A DNA stretch of 64,000 nt from Phoenix dactylifera (Eukaryota; Streptophyta; Magnoliopsida; Arecales; Arecaceae): assembly GCF_009389715.1 (NCBI RefSeq), contig NC_052404.1:428001-492000 (forward strand), written 5' to 3'. This document shows positions 12,538 through 23,930 of this stretch, in pieces; the stretch's first letter is position 1; each line of letters opens with the position of its first letter. Under the pieces are notes generated by a model. The model had not been told where the DNA came from and did no database searches. It saw only the letters and a list, made by a program, of their open reading frames with translations. The position numbers were made by a program, and so were the translations under genes.

Positions 12538-15451
12538 AAAGTTCTTCTATGGAATTGCCGCGATGCGGGAAGTCGTCCTTTGCCCTGGCTTTCCATAGGT
12601 TGGTGCACCAGCACAACCCGGACATTTGTGTCTTGGTTGAGATCCGGTTATCTGGGAGAAGCCTTCAGAAGGCGAGGAGGGCAGTACCGAGGTCGTGGGG
12701 GTTCTATGCAGTGGAATCTCAAGCACTGTCGGAGGCATCATCGTTACTTGGGTTCCGGGGTGCTGTAAACTTGACATCTTTAATGTTTGCAATCAAGAGG
12801 TGATTATGGTTATCTCGGAGGACAATAGAAGTCCGTGGATCTTTGCATCCGTGTATGCTAGCACAGACTATAGGAAGAGGAGGATCTTGTGGGACGAGAC
12901 TATTTAGTTGATCAGTCAGGGCTACCCTATATTGATGGCAAGTGATTTTAACTGCATTGTTGATCCCCAACAGAAGATGGAGGGAAGCCCTTCTCTTACA
13001 AGAGGAAGATTAAGGAGTTCCAGGATTTCCTTATGTCGAATGGATTGGTTGATCTGGGCTTCTTGGGTCCAAGGTTTACATAGTGTAATAATCAGCAGGA
13101 ACATGCCAGAGTATGGGAAAGACTAGACAGAGCTTGTGCTACGGCTGGGTGGATTCAGTGTTTTTTCGATTATCATGTCAGATATTTGTCCAGGATTGCA
13201 TCGGACCACAGTCCATTAGTGATAAGCACTGACACACTTATTCCCGTTTGTTCCCCTTTTAGATTTGAGAAGTTTTTGCTCTATTATCCTCAGTCCTAAG
13301 AGATGGTGCGGAAGGCATGGAATGTACCTATCAGGAGAGAAGCTATATACCGGGTGTCTCGTAGGCTGGAACTGACAAGAAGACAGTTGCGGAGGTGGAA
13401 CCACGAGGAGGTGGAAAACATTTTTAGGAGGTTGGAGGACCTAAAAGAGGCTATCACTAGAATACAATTTCAAGAGGCACAGAGGGGAGATTTATCAGAG
13501 GAGGAGGTGGGGGAGCTCAGATCACACTTGGCATTGTATGATTCTCTCCTTAGACAGCAGGAGATATTATGGAAATAGAAGTCGAGGATATAGTAGATTT
13601 TGGAGGGGGATCGGAATACTAGATTCTTCCATCAGGCGACAGTGATTAGGAGGCATCAGAATAGGACAGAGTCATCAGGGGTGAGGATGGGCAGTTGTCG
13701 GAGGATCCTGATATGATTCGGAGGGTTGTGGAGAGCTTCTTCAGGGCTCAGTGGACAGAGCAGTCAGGGGGTGGGAGTATAGCGGATATTCCGTCGCCTT
13801 TAGTCGGGGTATCGGAGGAGGAGACTACAGCTTTGATTAGGCCAGTATTGGAGAGAAAGATTAGAGAGGCGGTCTGGTCCTTTGAGGGGGACAAGGCCCC
13901 AGAGCCATACGGCTTTCCACTATTATTCTTTCGGAGGTATTGGATGATAGTTGGACAGGATGTGACGGTGGCCATATAGCAGTTTTTCACCACATCTACG
14001 ATGTCTACTGATTGGTAGCAGACCTTTATTACATTGATACCGAAACGGCAGAATGCCACTAAGCTGAGCCATTTTCGTCCGATTAGCCTATGTACGACCT
14101 TGTAAAAGGCTATGATGAAGATACTTGCCATTAGGTTGAGGGATATTCTTCCGAGGTTGATCAGTCCAGAGCAGGGTGCCTTTTTGAAAGGACAAAGTAT
14201 TTCAGATAATGTGCTTATTGCCTGGAAGTTTATGTTTGACCTGCGTAGGGCCACAATGAGGAGGAGCTTGATGGGATCAAGCTCGACATGAAGAGGGCCT
14301 ACGACAGGATGAGATGGAATTTTGTGTAGCAGTCGCTGCAGGAGTTTGGCTTTCATGAGACATGGATCAACTGGGTTATGGAATGCGTTAGGGCTCTTTT
14401 ATTCGCCATTTTGGTGAATGGCACGCCATCCCATTTCTTCGAGTCTGCTGGAGAGCTGCACCAGGGGTGTCCCCTCTCTCCACTGCTTTTTATTATTTGT
14501 GCGGACGTGCTTTCCAGAGCTCTCAGACATGCAGTGTTTTCTTAGGAGTTGGAGGTTTACAGGCTAGTGGCGGGGGCTCCCTCATTTTCTCACCTACTCT
14601 TCGCTGATAACTATTTATTGCTTGCTCGGGCGACTCGGCAAGCCGCTCGGGTCCTTTGTAGGATTTATTATCCAATTCCTTCATCCTTGTGGCATTTGTG
14701 AGGACTCTTGAGTAGCTTTTTAGGAACTTTATTTGGAGAAGGAGCAGGGGTAGAGGTAGTATCCACTTGATGGCGTGGGAGGTGGCTGGATATAGGGTTC
14801 GCAACCTGATGGATCCAATTGGGGGTCGGTGGAGGGAAGGCCTGATTCGGGAGATTTTTGGAGAGCAGTTGGCAGAGATGATTCTGACTCTTCCGGTTCC
14901 TACCCAGGAGGAGTCTGATAGGCTAGTATGGTTTTCGTCGGGGCAGTTGCAGATGCGAGCCAAGGATCTTCACTCTATGATTAGTAGGGTGACAGATCGG
15001 CAGATTAAGGAAGGATGGATTTGGAGGATACGGTTTCACCCGCGTGTGGCGCTCTTCATCTGAAAGGTGGCATAGGGTTATCTACCGACCAAGAGTTTGC
15101 TAGCTAGGCGGAGTGTGTGGATTACTCAGTGCTATGACTTGTGTACGGATACCGAGGAGACCATTGGTTATGTTCTTTTGCAGTACCTTAGGGCTAGGAA
15201 GATATGGAGTAGGTCTCTTGTTCCATTACCCCACTTAGTGGAGTCGGCACAGGACCTGATTCACCTGCTGAGAGTATTCATGCGGAGTCCCAATTTTGTT
15301 GAGGCGGGCATCCTTAGAGCGTACTTGGCCTATTATATATGGCTGGACAAGAATGCTAGCCTATTTGAGGGTAGGAGGTCGTCTCCGAGGTTGGTGGTGG
15401 ATCGAGCTTTGTTACATGCGGAAGAGGTCACCGCTGCTACTGTTATGTTCT
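12538..15451 (+). pseudogene. LINE ORF2, endonuclease and reverse transcriptase, degenerate
   Basis: Begins with MKVLLWNCR at 12538, the usual start of the endonuclease/exonuclease/phosphatase domain. Further EN pieces follow, among them NPDICVLVEIRLSG (near 12620), LMASDFNCIVDP (near 12930) and SDHSPLVIS (near 13203). The reverse transcriptase lies at about 13690-14640: HFRPISLCTTL, then EQGAFLKGQSISDNVLIAW, then HQGCPLSPLLFIICADVLSRAL. The catalytic box is altered to FADN (normally [F/Y]ADD). A zf-RVT segment (FHPRVALFI...VAYGYLP) lies at about 15035-15090. Frameshifts and stops recur and part of the thumb region is missing. It is truncated at 15451 by the Copia insertion; RNase H follows after 25796. 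Confidence 0.85.
15447..15451 (+). repeat. Target-site duplication (GTTCT), left copy
   Basis: GTTCT directly precedes the 5' LTR at 15452 and is repeated at 25792-25796 directly after the 3' LTR. The 5-bp length is standard for Copia integrase. Confidence 0.9.
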
Positions 15452-16266
15452 TGTGGAGTGATTGATTATACCCCTATTTGATTTTGATGACATATTTCAT
15501 ATTGTACTAATGAATTCAATCTAGTATTTCAGGCAAATATATGGGAATTTATCTTTAAGAGCATCGAGCTTTTGTTCAAAGTCATTTGGCTAAGTGTAGA
15601 ACTCAATTAAGCCAAAGTCTGAAGCTCGAGTCGACTCCGAAAGATTGCGAGTCGACTCTAAGTGTTTCAGAGGTTCTGGCACAAGCTCGAGTCGACTCCG
15701 GTACACTACGAGGACTTCTAACCTTTACTTTGCATTTATTGTTTATCACATTTGCTTGTTTAGAAGCATTCTCTATGAAATCCCAAACACTACTTTTCTT
15801 ACTTGGTTCAATCAGGAGATTGAATCAAGGGTTGTAAGGTTAGTTGGTGAGCCGAAGTTAAAACCAACGGTGTAAAGGTTTGATTGTGATCCCGAAAAAA
15901 TAATCGGATGGTTCTAGTTGGTGAGCCTGTGAAAACCGACCGAGTTCGTTGTGATCTCGTGAAAATAATAAGTTGGGTTGTGAACTTGTAACACAACCGG
16001 CTGTAATCCAAGGAATTATAGTGAACTCCCAAGTGAAGCTTGGAGAGTGGACGTAGGAGCAAGGGTTAGCTCCGAACCACTATAAATTGGTTTGTGTTTG
16101 TATTGGCTGTTGTTCTCTCTCTCTCTCTCTCTTATTTCACATCATCTAGTAACTTACCTAATTTGCTTGCAATAGATTTAGTTAATTACTAATCATAGTT
16201 TTAATTGGTCGAAAATTAATCCAAACCCAATTCACCCCTCCTCTTGGGTTGTCTTCTTGGGCAACA
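15452..16266 (+). repeat. 5' LTR of Sirevirus-type element, internally deleted
   Basis: Runs from TGTGGAGTG to GGGCAACA, 815 bp. It matches the 1861-bp 3' LTR end to end but lacks one block: GTACACTACGAG at 15701-15712 passes straight into GACTTCTAACC, whereas the 3' LTR has 1032 extra bp between these points. A separate 16-bp indel is seen near 15491. Only three GAGTCGACTC palindromes remain. Confidence 0.92.
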
Positions 16267-16268
16267 AG

Positions 16269-16284
16269 TGGTATCAGAGCAGGA
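16269..16284 (+). promoter_or_regulatory. Primer-binding site (initiator tRNA-Met type)
   Basis: TGGTATCAGAGCAGG starts two bases after the 5' LTR and is complementary to the 3' end of plant initiator tRNA-Met, the usual Copia minus-strand primer. Confidence 0.9.
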
Positions 16285-16322
16285 GCTCTTATATTAAAAG
16301 AGTAAAAGATCAAATAGACAAC

Positions 16323-18095
16323 CCCTTTTGGATCTTCTCTTAGTGAGGGGCAATCCACCAATAGGCCTCCATTCTTCAATGGAACTAACTACACCTATTG
16401 GAAGGCTAGAATGAGGATATTTATCCAAGCCCAAGACTATGATGTTTGGAGCATCATAGTTAATGGACCATATATTCCTTCTATCTATGTAGATAACATT
16501 TCTATACCCAAGCTTGAAAAAGATTGGGATGATAGTGATAGAAGAAAGGCACAACTAAATGCCAAAGCAATGAATGTACTATTTTGTGCCTTAGACCATA
16601 ATGAATTTAATAGAATCTCTACTTGCAATTCTGCAAAAGAGATATGGGATAGACTTGAAGTGACCCACAAGGGCACGAATCAAGTCAAGAAATCTAAAAT
16701 AAACATGCTAGTTTATAAGTATGAACTATTTAAAATGGAATCTAATGAAACCATCACTTGTATGTTCACTAGTTTACTGATATCGTCAACGGCTTAAAAG
16801 GCCTTGACAAAAGTTATACTAACAGTGACCTTGTCAGAAAATTTTTTCGATCTTTACCAAGGTCATGGGAAGCCAAGGTAACGGCGATCCAAGAAGCTAA
16901 AGACTTGAACAAGCTGCCACTCGAGGAGCTCCTTGGATCTTTGATGACACATGAGCTCACGATGAAGCAATACAGTGAAGAAGAGTCCTCCCACAAGAAA
17001 AAGGTAATTGCCCTTAAGTCTACTTCTTCTAACAAGGATCCCTCTTGCAGTAGCAGTAGTGAAGAAGAAGACAATGAGGAAGATGAAGATGAGGCTCTTC
17101 TCGTGCGAAAGTTCAAAAGATTCATTAACCAAAAGAAGTCCTTTCATCAGAAGAGAGGTTCCTCAAGTTCCTACAACAAGGACAAAGGTAAGAAAAAGGA
17201 AAGTGAGGGAATCGGTTGCTATGAATGCAAGAAGCTGGGACATTTCAGAATCGACTATCCCTTGCTGAAGAAGGGCAGCAAATACAAGAAGAAGAAAGCT
17301 CTTGTCTCCACTTTGACAGACTCCGATCAATCATCATCATCATTGGATGAGGAACAAGAGGAAAAAACAAATTTTTATTTCATGGCAAACAAAAATGAGG
17401 TAATATCTGAAATACATTTAGATTTTATCTTTAATGAATTGTATGATGCTTTTAATGAACTAATGGATGAATATAAGACAATAAACCTTAAAAATAAAGA
17501 ATTGAAACTAACTAATCAATCTTACACTCATAAGTACGATAAATTAATTAAGGACAAGGACTCTATCATCAAAGAAAATTTAGAACTTAAAACAAGCAAC
17601 CAATTGCTAACTCAAAAACTAATACTTTAATTAAAGATAACAAAAGACTAACTAAGGAAGTTTCAGAACTTAAAAACAGTAAATGAACTCTAAAAGATAA
17701 CTTTACAAAAAATCTAAATCTACTAAAAACAGAAAAACTGAACTTAACAAAAGAACTTGAAAAATATAAACCTATAGTTGAGAAGTTTACCTTTAGTTCT
17801 GAGAAACTAGAAATAATTCTTAATAATCAAAGAGTTGTATTTAATAAAGCCAGTTTAGGGTATAAGCCTAACAACAAGCAAAAATTTCTTAAAAACTTTT
17901 TTGTAAAAGCCGAAGAATGTAAAACCAAAAATGTAACTTGTTTTTGTTGTGGTAAAGTAGGACATATAGCAAATATATGTAACCACAAAAAAACTGAAGT
18001 TAAAAGAATGATTAAAAAGATTTGGGTTCCAAAAGGAACCAACATTACTAACCTTGAAGGACCTAAGAAAACTCGGGTACCTAAAACTGTATGAT
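16323..18095 (+). pseudogene. Sirevirus gag, degenerate
   Basis: The capsid/nucleocapsid protein. The frame from 16323 has GSSLSEG then FFNGTNYTYWKARM, the UBN2-type gag start; the codon just before it is TAG, so no initiator survives there. WDRLEVTHKGTNQVK is followed by a frameshift near 16790, then LDKSYTNSDLVRKFFRSLP in another frame. The first zinc knuckle CYECKKLGHFRIDY (near 17216) has lost its last cysteine (Tyr instead). Lys/Glu-rich coiled coil follows to about 17830, broken by a frameshift near 17625 and a TGA near 17683. The second knuckle CFCCGKVGHIANIC (near 17939-17980) is intact. The frame ends near 18093. Two knuckles and the long coiled coil fit sireviruses. Confidence 0.85.
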
Positions 18096-18135
18096 TTTCT
18101 TGTGTAGGAGTGTCTTGCAGCCAAGGTCAACAAAC

Positions 18136-21100
18136 ACTGTTGGTACTTGGATAGTGGCTGCTCAAGACACATGACGGATGACAAGAAGCAATTCTTCATC
18201 CTAGAGCCTAAAGAGGGAGGTGCGGTGACTTTTGGAGACAACAACCAAGGTCACATCATTGGTATAGGTAAAATACAAATCACTCCTTCAACCTTCGTTG
18301 ATAATGTACGGTTTGTAGATGGTCTTAAGCATAACTTACTTAGCGTTAGTCAATTATGTGATAGAGATTTTGATGTTCTGTTTAAGCCATCTCTATGCAT
18401 CATAACCAACTCAATTGACAATAGCTTAGTATTCAAAGGAATAAGACATGGCAATGTGTATGTAGTAGATCTTGAAGATCTCGCCAATAATAGCTGTTGC
18501 CTAGTAGCTAGTGATTCTAAAGTTAATGATGCAAGTTGGTTATGGCACCGTAAATTAGGTCATGCAAATATGGATACAATATCAAAATTAGTTAAAAGAG
18601 ATTCTGTGATTGGTTTGCCAAAGCTAAAATTTGAGAAAAATAAAATTTGTGAAGCATGTCAATATGGCAAACAATCTAGAAGTTCCTTTAAATCCATAAA
18701 TTGTGTCTCTACTGCTAGACCACTTGAACTACTTCACATGGATCTTTTTGGACCAACTAGAACCACAAGCCTTGGTGGAAACAAGTATGGCCTTGTCATT
18801 GTAGATGATTTTTCTAGATAAACATGGGTCATATTTTTAGCTCATAAAGATGAAGCATTTTCAGTATTTAAGAAATTTCATAAGAAAGTAACTAATTCAA
18901 GAAATACTTCAGTTATAGCTATTAGGAGTGATCATGGAACGGAATTTGAAAATCATCTATTTGATGAATTCTGTAGTAAAAAGGGAATAACTCATAATTT
19001 CTCTGTACCTAGGACACCACAATAAAATGGAGTTGTGGAAAGAAAGAATAGAATCCTAGAGGAAATGGCTAGAACTATGTTGTGTGAAAGTAACCTCCCA
19101 AAGTATTTTTGGGGAGAAGCCATTAACACATCATGTCATATATTAAATAGAGTTCTATTAAGACCAATTATAAAGAAAACACCTTACGAACTTTGGAGAG
19201 ATAGAAAGCCCAAAGTAAACTACTTTCATGTGTTTGGATGTAGGTATTTCATTCATAATAATGGCAAAGATAACTTAGGTAAATTTGATTCCAAATCTAA
19301 TGAAGGTATCTTTTTGGGATATTCTACATCAAGTAAGGCTTCTAGAGTCTTCAACAAAAGAACCCTTGTAATTGAAAAATCCATTCATGTTGTTTTTGAT
19401 GATTCTAATAATGCTTCCTCCAGCAAGAGAGTAGTATTTGATGATGATGCAGGAATAATTGAGGAAAAAATGGATCACATGACTCTACAAGAGGATGAAC
19501 CCGAGCAAGTTGAAGAAACTACAACAAGCCAAGATGTAATTGCCGAACATGGGCTTACAAAGGCTTGGAGGTATGCTCGCGGTCATCCTAAAGAAGTAAT
19601 CTTAGATGATCCATCTCAACCTGTTAGAACTAAAGCCTCTCTTAGAAACTTAAAAATCATCTTGCATTTGTTTCACATTTAGAACCTAAAAACATTGAAG
19701 AAGCTGAAAGTGATGTAAATTGGATAAATGCTATGCAAGAGGAACTTAACCAATTTACAAGAAATAAAGTGTGGAACTTAGTTGAAAGACCCACTGAATA
19801 CTCAATAATAGGAACTAAATGGATATACAAAAATAAACTTGATGAAAATGGAGTCGTGATTAGGAATAAGGCTAGACTAGTAGCAAAGGAATATAATCAA
19901 GAAGAAGGTATAGACTTTGATGAGACTTTTGCTCCTGTAGCTAGACTTGAGGTAATTAGATTGTTACTAGCATTTGCATGTAATAAAGATTTCAAATTAT
20001 TCCAAATGGATGTAAAAAGTGCCTTCTTGAATGGGTATATTAATGAGGAGGTCTATGTAGAATAACCTCCTGGTTTTGAGAATCATCAATACCCCAATCA
20101 TGTTTATAAACTAAATAAAGCACTTTATGGCCTAAAACAAGCCCCTAGAGCATGGTATGAAAGACTTAGCAAATTTTTATTAGACCATGAATTTTCTAGA
20201 GGAAATGTTGATACAACACTGTTTTTAAAAAGAAAAAATAAAGATATGTTAGTAGTGCAGATTTATGTAGATGATATTATTTTCGGTGCTACTAACAATC
20301 ACCTCTGCGAAGAATTTGCTGATTTAATGTAGAGTGAATTTAAAATGAGCATGATGGGAGAGCTGAATTATTTTCTCGGACTTCAAATCAAACAATCTAA
20401 GGAAGGGATCTTCATCAATCAAGCTAAATACATCAAGGAGATGCTTAAGAAGTTTGATATGGATGAAAACAAGTCAATCAGCACTCCGATGAGCTCATCA
20501 TGCAAATTAGACAAAGATGAATCAGGTAAGTCAGTAGATCAAAAGCTGTATAGAGGTTTGATAGGTTCATTACTATATCTTACAGCAAGTAGACCTGACA
20601 TCATGTTTAGTGTATGCATGTGTGCTAGGTATCAATCTAATCCTAAGGAATCACACCTAATTGCAGTTAAGAGAATTTTTAAATATCTCATAGGAACAAA
20701 AAATATAGGTCTATAGTACTCTAAAGAATCAAGCATAAACTTAATAGGGTACACTGATTCAGACTTCGCTGGTTGTAAACTTGATAGAAAAAGCACCAGC
20801 GGGTCTTATCAATTTTTAGGAGAAAACCTAATTTCATAGTTTAGCAAGAAACAAAACTCGGTTGCACTATCTACGGCTGAAGCCGAATATGTTGCTACCG
20901 GAAGTTGTTGTGCTCAAATTTTATGGATCAAGCAACAACTTGAAGATTATGGCATTAAACAAAATAAGATTCCCATAAATTGTGATAATACAAGTACCAT
21001 AAATCTAACTAAAAATCCAATTCAACACTCAAGAACTAAACATATTGAGATAAGACATCACTTCATAAGAGATCATGTGTTAAATGGTGATGTAATGCTT

Positions 21101-21211
21101 GAATTTGTTTGCACTGATGATCAACTTGCTGACATCTTCACAAAACCCTTAAGTGAAGATCGATTTTGTATTCTTAAAAGAGGGTTAGGAGTGATTGATC
21201 CATTCTTGTGA
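18136..21211 (+). pseudogene. Sirevirus pol (protease, integrase, RT, RNase H), degenerate
   Basis: Protease: LDSGCSRHMT at about 18147. Integrase: WHRKLGHANM, CEACQYGKQ zinc site, then catalytic MDLFGP, SDHGTEF and [42 protein letters not shown] and the YVDDI box near 20267. RNase H: YTDSDFAGCKLDRKSTSG, STAEAEYVA, CDNTSTINLTKNP, LADIFTKPL, ending at TGA 21209. Breaks are in-frame stops at 18819, 19023, 20063, 20330, 20714 and 20837, and one frameshift near 19655. Most stops sit where Gln or Trp is expected, that is C-to-T or G-to-A changes. The polyprotein would make and integrate the cDNA copy; it is dead here. Confidence 0.92.
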
Positions 21212-21368
21212 TACTCCCCTATAATTCATTGATTTTGATGATTAGCATATATTGGATATAGGATTTCTCGTCTATGGTCATCAAATCATTCCTTAAATTA
21301 TAAAGATTTCCATATCTCTCTCTTCTTTGGCATGGAATTAACTGAGTTTTTTGGTTATGTGCCAGAGT

Positions 21369-21480
21369 TCGAGTCGACTCGAATAGATTTTAGAGTCGGC
21401 TCGTGGGCGAGTCGACTCGCGCATATTTAGGAGTCGACTCGAGGTCGAGTCGACTTGCGACCTACCAGAGTCGACTCGAG
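21369..21480. repeat. Palindrome cluster between pol and the downstream ORF
   Basis: Four exact GAGTCGACTC palindromes (21371, 21409, 21431, 21468) and two one-base variants in 112 bp. The first is extended to the 14-bp palindrome TCGAGTCGACTCGA (21369-21382). The same core recurs in the LTRs. Confidence 0.9.
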
Positions 21481-21654
21481 ATCGGGAATCCATTTTTTAA
21501 CCCTAATCGAAACGTTTATTCTTCACTTATATTTTCGGCCGCCACTGTTCTAAAATCCTAGAGTCGTCTCCGACCTCATCTCCGACCCATTTTAGGTTCT
21601 TTTCCTCAAGTTTTCTTCAATTTTTCTTGTCCATCCCTCGGTTTTTAAGTCAAA

Positions 21655-23146
21655 ATGCCTAGGAAAGCCGTTGTCCCGAGCCGGAAAAGACCTCTCTCCG
21701 CGAGCGGTGCCGAGCGACGGTCCAAGGCACGGAACGAACCCGTGAGGCCACCACCTCCAGTTTCTTCCCCGCCTAGGCCGGTTCCCTCGCGTTCGTGCAC
21801 TGGAAAGGTAGTCTCTACCAGAAGGAAAGTCAACTTTGACTTCCTCTCCCGGGAAGGGTTCACCCTAGGGCATCATCTTAGGGCTCAAGGCTTAGAGTTC
21901 TTCTGTTCACTAGACCTCCCTACCTACCCAGGGTTAGTTAGAGAATTTTATGGGACTGTCGCACGAGGTAGCGGTGGTATCTAAGGAACCGTAGCGGGTG
22001 TCCCTATTTTTATCTCGGAGGACTTCATTGCTCGAATCCTCCATCTCTTCCGAGAGGGAATTTTTCCCACTCATCCCCATGATAGGACAGAGGCCCTTAC
22101 GGCCATCTTAGGGAGCCCACCTCAATCCCCTATAGAGGAGGTGTTTGCAAATCAACTTTTGACTAAAATGCGGCTTCTCCTAAGTATTATTTCTAGGACT
22201 CTCTTTTCCAAACTGGTAGGTTTGACTTCATCTCTAAGAGAGACCTAGCATTGATGTTCCACATTCTCCAAGACACTCCCATCAACTTTTCCAAACTCAT
22301 CTACAAATATATCTATGAACCCCTAGATAAACCTAGGTTGAGTCTCCCATATGGCATGCTCTTCACACTTATTTTTAGGAAGTTAGAGGTCCCTATCCCT
22401 GAGAGAGAACCCACACGCTTTCTTAGGTTCACTGATCATATGGGTGAGGGGACTCTCTATAGAATGGGGTTCCATAAAGTCGAGAATTTTGGGTTAGGAA
22501 AACATCTTCATCCACACCATCCGACCCTACCACTCATCACTCACCTAGCCCTGACCATGACCAGGACCACTACACAGCTCCTCCTACTTTTTCTTCTACT
22601 TCTGGTCCTTCATTCCCATCTACTTCAGCTGGACCATTTACAGCTCCACCACCTCAGCAACCTCTAGAAGTCCGGATCAGCACTGAGCAGCTTCGGGAGA
22701 TGAGAAAGGAGATTGTGAGGGAGCTGAGAGAAGATATATTGAGAGAGCTCCGAGGTCCACTGAGTACTCCCTCCACTGACGTCGTTCCCTCCTTAGCAGC
22801 AGTGTCCAAGATGGTAGCAGACCTGAAGGAGAAAATGTACAACATAAGGAGTCTAGTCCAAGGTCAATACTGGAGTATTAGTGATATAAAGGATGACACG
22901 AGGAAGATGCGAAATAGCATCAGGGAAAAGCTGGGTAGCCAGAGTCAGGGTGTAGAAAGGCTAGCAAATGTCTTAATCTTCAAACTTGACATCCTCCAAG
23001 AAAGTGTGACCCAATTGGCTCAGACACAGACTACGGCGACCTCAGAGATCATTGCACAGCTAGGAAATGTCTCTGAAGGAATGAGCTTGGTTATGAAAGC
23101 TCAGCGGCGTAATTTGGGAACCTCATCATCATCCACCCCCAAATGA
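21655..23146 (+). pseudogene. Sirevirus downstream ORF with plant-transposon-protein-like domain, broken
   Basis: An extra gene after pol, in several frames. Part 1 (21655-21984) starts MPRKAVVPSRKRP and has a basic/Pro-rich head, then LDLPTYPGLVREFYGTV; an in-frame TAA at 21982 interrupts it, yet GTVAGVPIFISEDFIARILH continues in frame. Part 2 (about 22251-22510, another frame) has FSKLIYKYIYEPLDKP, LPYGMLFTLIF and EPTRFLRFTDH. These resemble the putative plant transposon protein domain often found beside retrotransposons. Part 3 (22700-23146) is a Glu/Lys/Leu-rich coiled coil (RKEIVRELREDILRELRG) ending in SSSSTPK. No membrane segment or signal peptide is seen, so an envelope role is unsupported. 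Function unknown. Confidence 0.7.
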
Positions 23147-23330
23147 CTTTAGTTTTATTTTTTTTTTTATGTAAAGTCCTTTTGGACTCTTCAAAGTGTA
23201 ATCAAATTTAGTAATCAATGAAATCCTTTTCTGTAAAATTTGAACATTGTGTCTTTTGTTATGCTTCAATGAATTGAATGTTATATGTCTCTACATTACT
23301 TCTTTGATACTTTCTTTTTTCTATGATGAC

Positions 23331-23930
23331 AAAAAGGGGGAGAAAATATGATGTTTTTAAATGTAAAAAGAATCACTAGGAATCACTAAAATGTAAAGGG
23401 AATCACTAAAAAGAAAAAATCCTTAAAGCAAAAAGTAATTTGTTCTTAGTGGATTCAATATCTCGAGGCTCATTATCTCTCTGTTGGAGCTCCTCCAGGA
23501 GTAATCTCCAGAATCTATTCAATGGATATTCAGAGATTAGTTGAATCATACTCAAGAACAAATTGTCAGATTTTTTCTCTGAAAGTAAGAATTTAAAGCT
23601 CAAAAGTTTCAAAACATTAAAAGAAAATTCAGAGAACCTAAACAAAATTGAATGCACATGTTGAGGGGGAGAATCTGAAATCTTAAGAAAGCAATTTCAT
23701 TAAACACATATAAGCCAAACAATTGATTGCATGATATGAAGGCTTATATAATTTCAAATGAAAAGGGGAGCTTTAATTTCAGGATTTACTGTTTCATACC
23801 TTTCAATTTTGGATAAATTAAATGACTAGATATTTGAATTCATTTCAAAACTTTACTATAAATCACCTGTTGGTTGAGCAATTCACTTTACAAATACTCA
23901 ATGTTTTGTCATCATCAAAAAGGAAAAGAT
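23331..23930 (+). promoter_or_regulatory. Series of polypurine tracts before the 3' LTR
   Basis: Purine runs lie at 23331-23346 (AAAAAGGGGGAGAAAA), 23663-23673 (GAGGGGGAGAA), 23761-23770 (AAAAGGGGAG) and directly against the LTR at 23917-23930 (AAAAAGGAAAAGAT). The last would prime plus-strand synthesis. Multiple PPT-like tracts are a described trait of sireviruses. Confidence 0.75.

Larger units (their letters stand above)
10774..15451 (+). mobile_element. LINE (non-LTR retrotransposon), 5' and central part
   Basis: Carries a DUF4283/CCHC ORF1 and an endonuclease-reverse transcriptase ORF2 in order, all with stops and frameshifts. It is cut at 15451 by the Sirevirus-type Copia element and resumes at 25792 with the RNase H domain and a poly-A tail ending at 26224. 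GTTCT occurs on both sides of the Copia (15447-15451 and 25792-25796), proving that the two LINE pieces were once contiguous. This LINE type (EN-RT-zf-RVT-RNase H) is typical of plant L1-like elements. Confidence 0.85.

Noticed and set aside
21655..23146. Envelope gene for the Sirevirus downstream ORF
   Set aside because: No signal peptide or transmembrane helix is evident in any readable part; similarity is to a plant transposon protein domain plus coiled coil.
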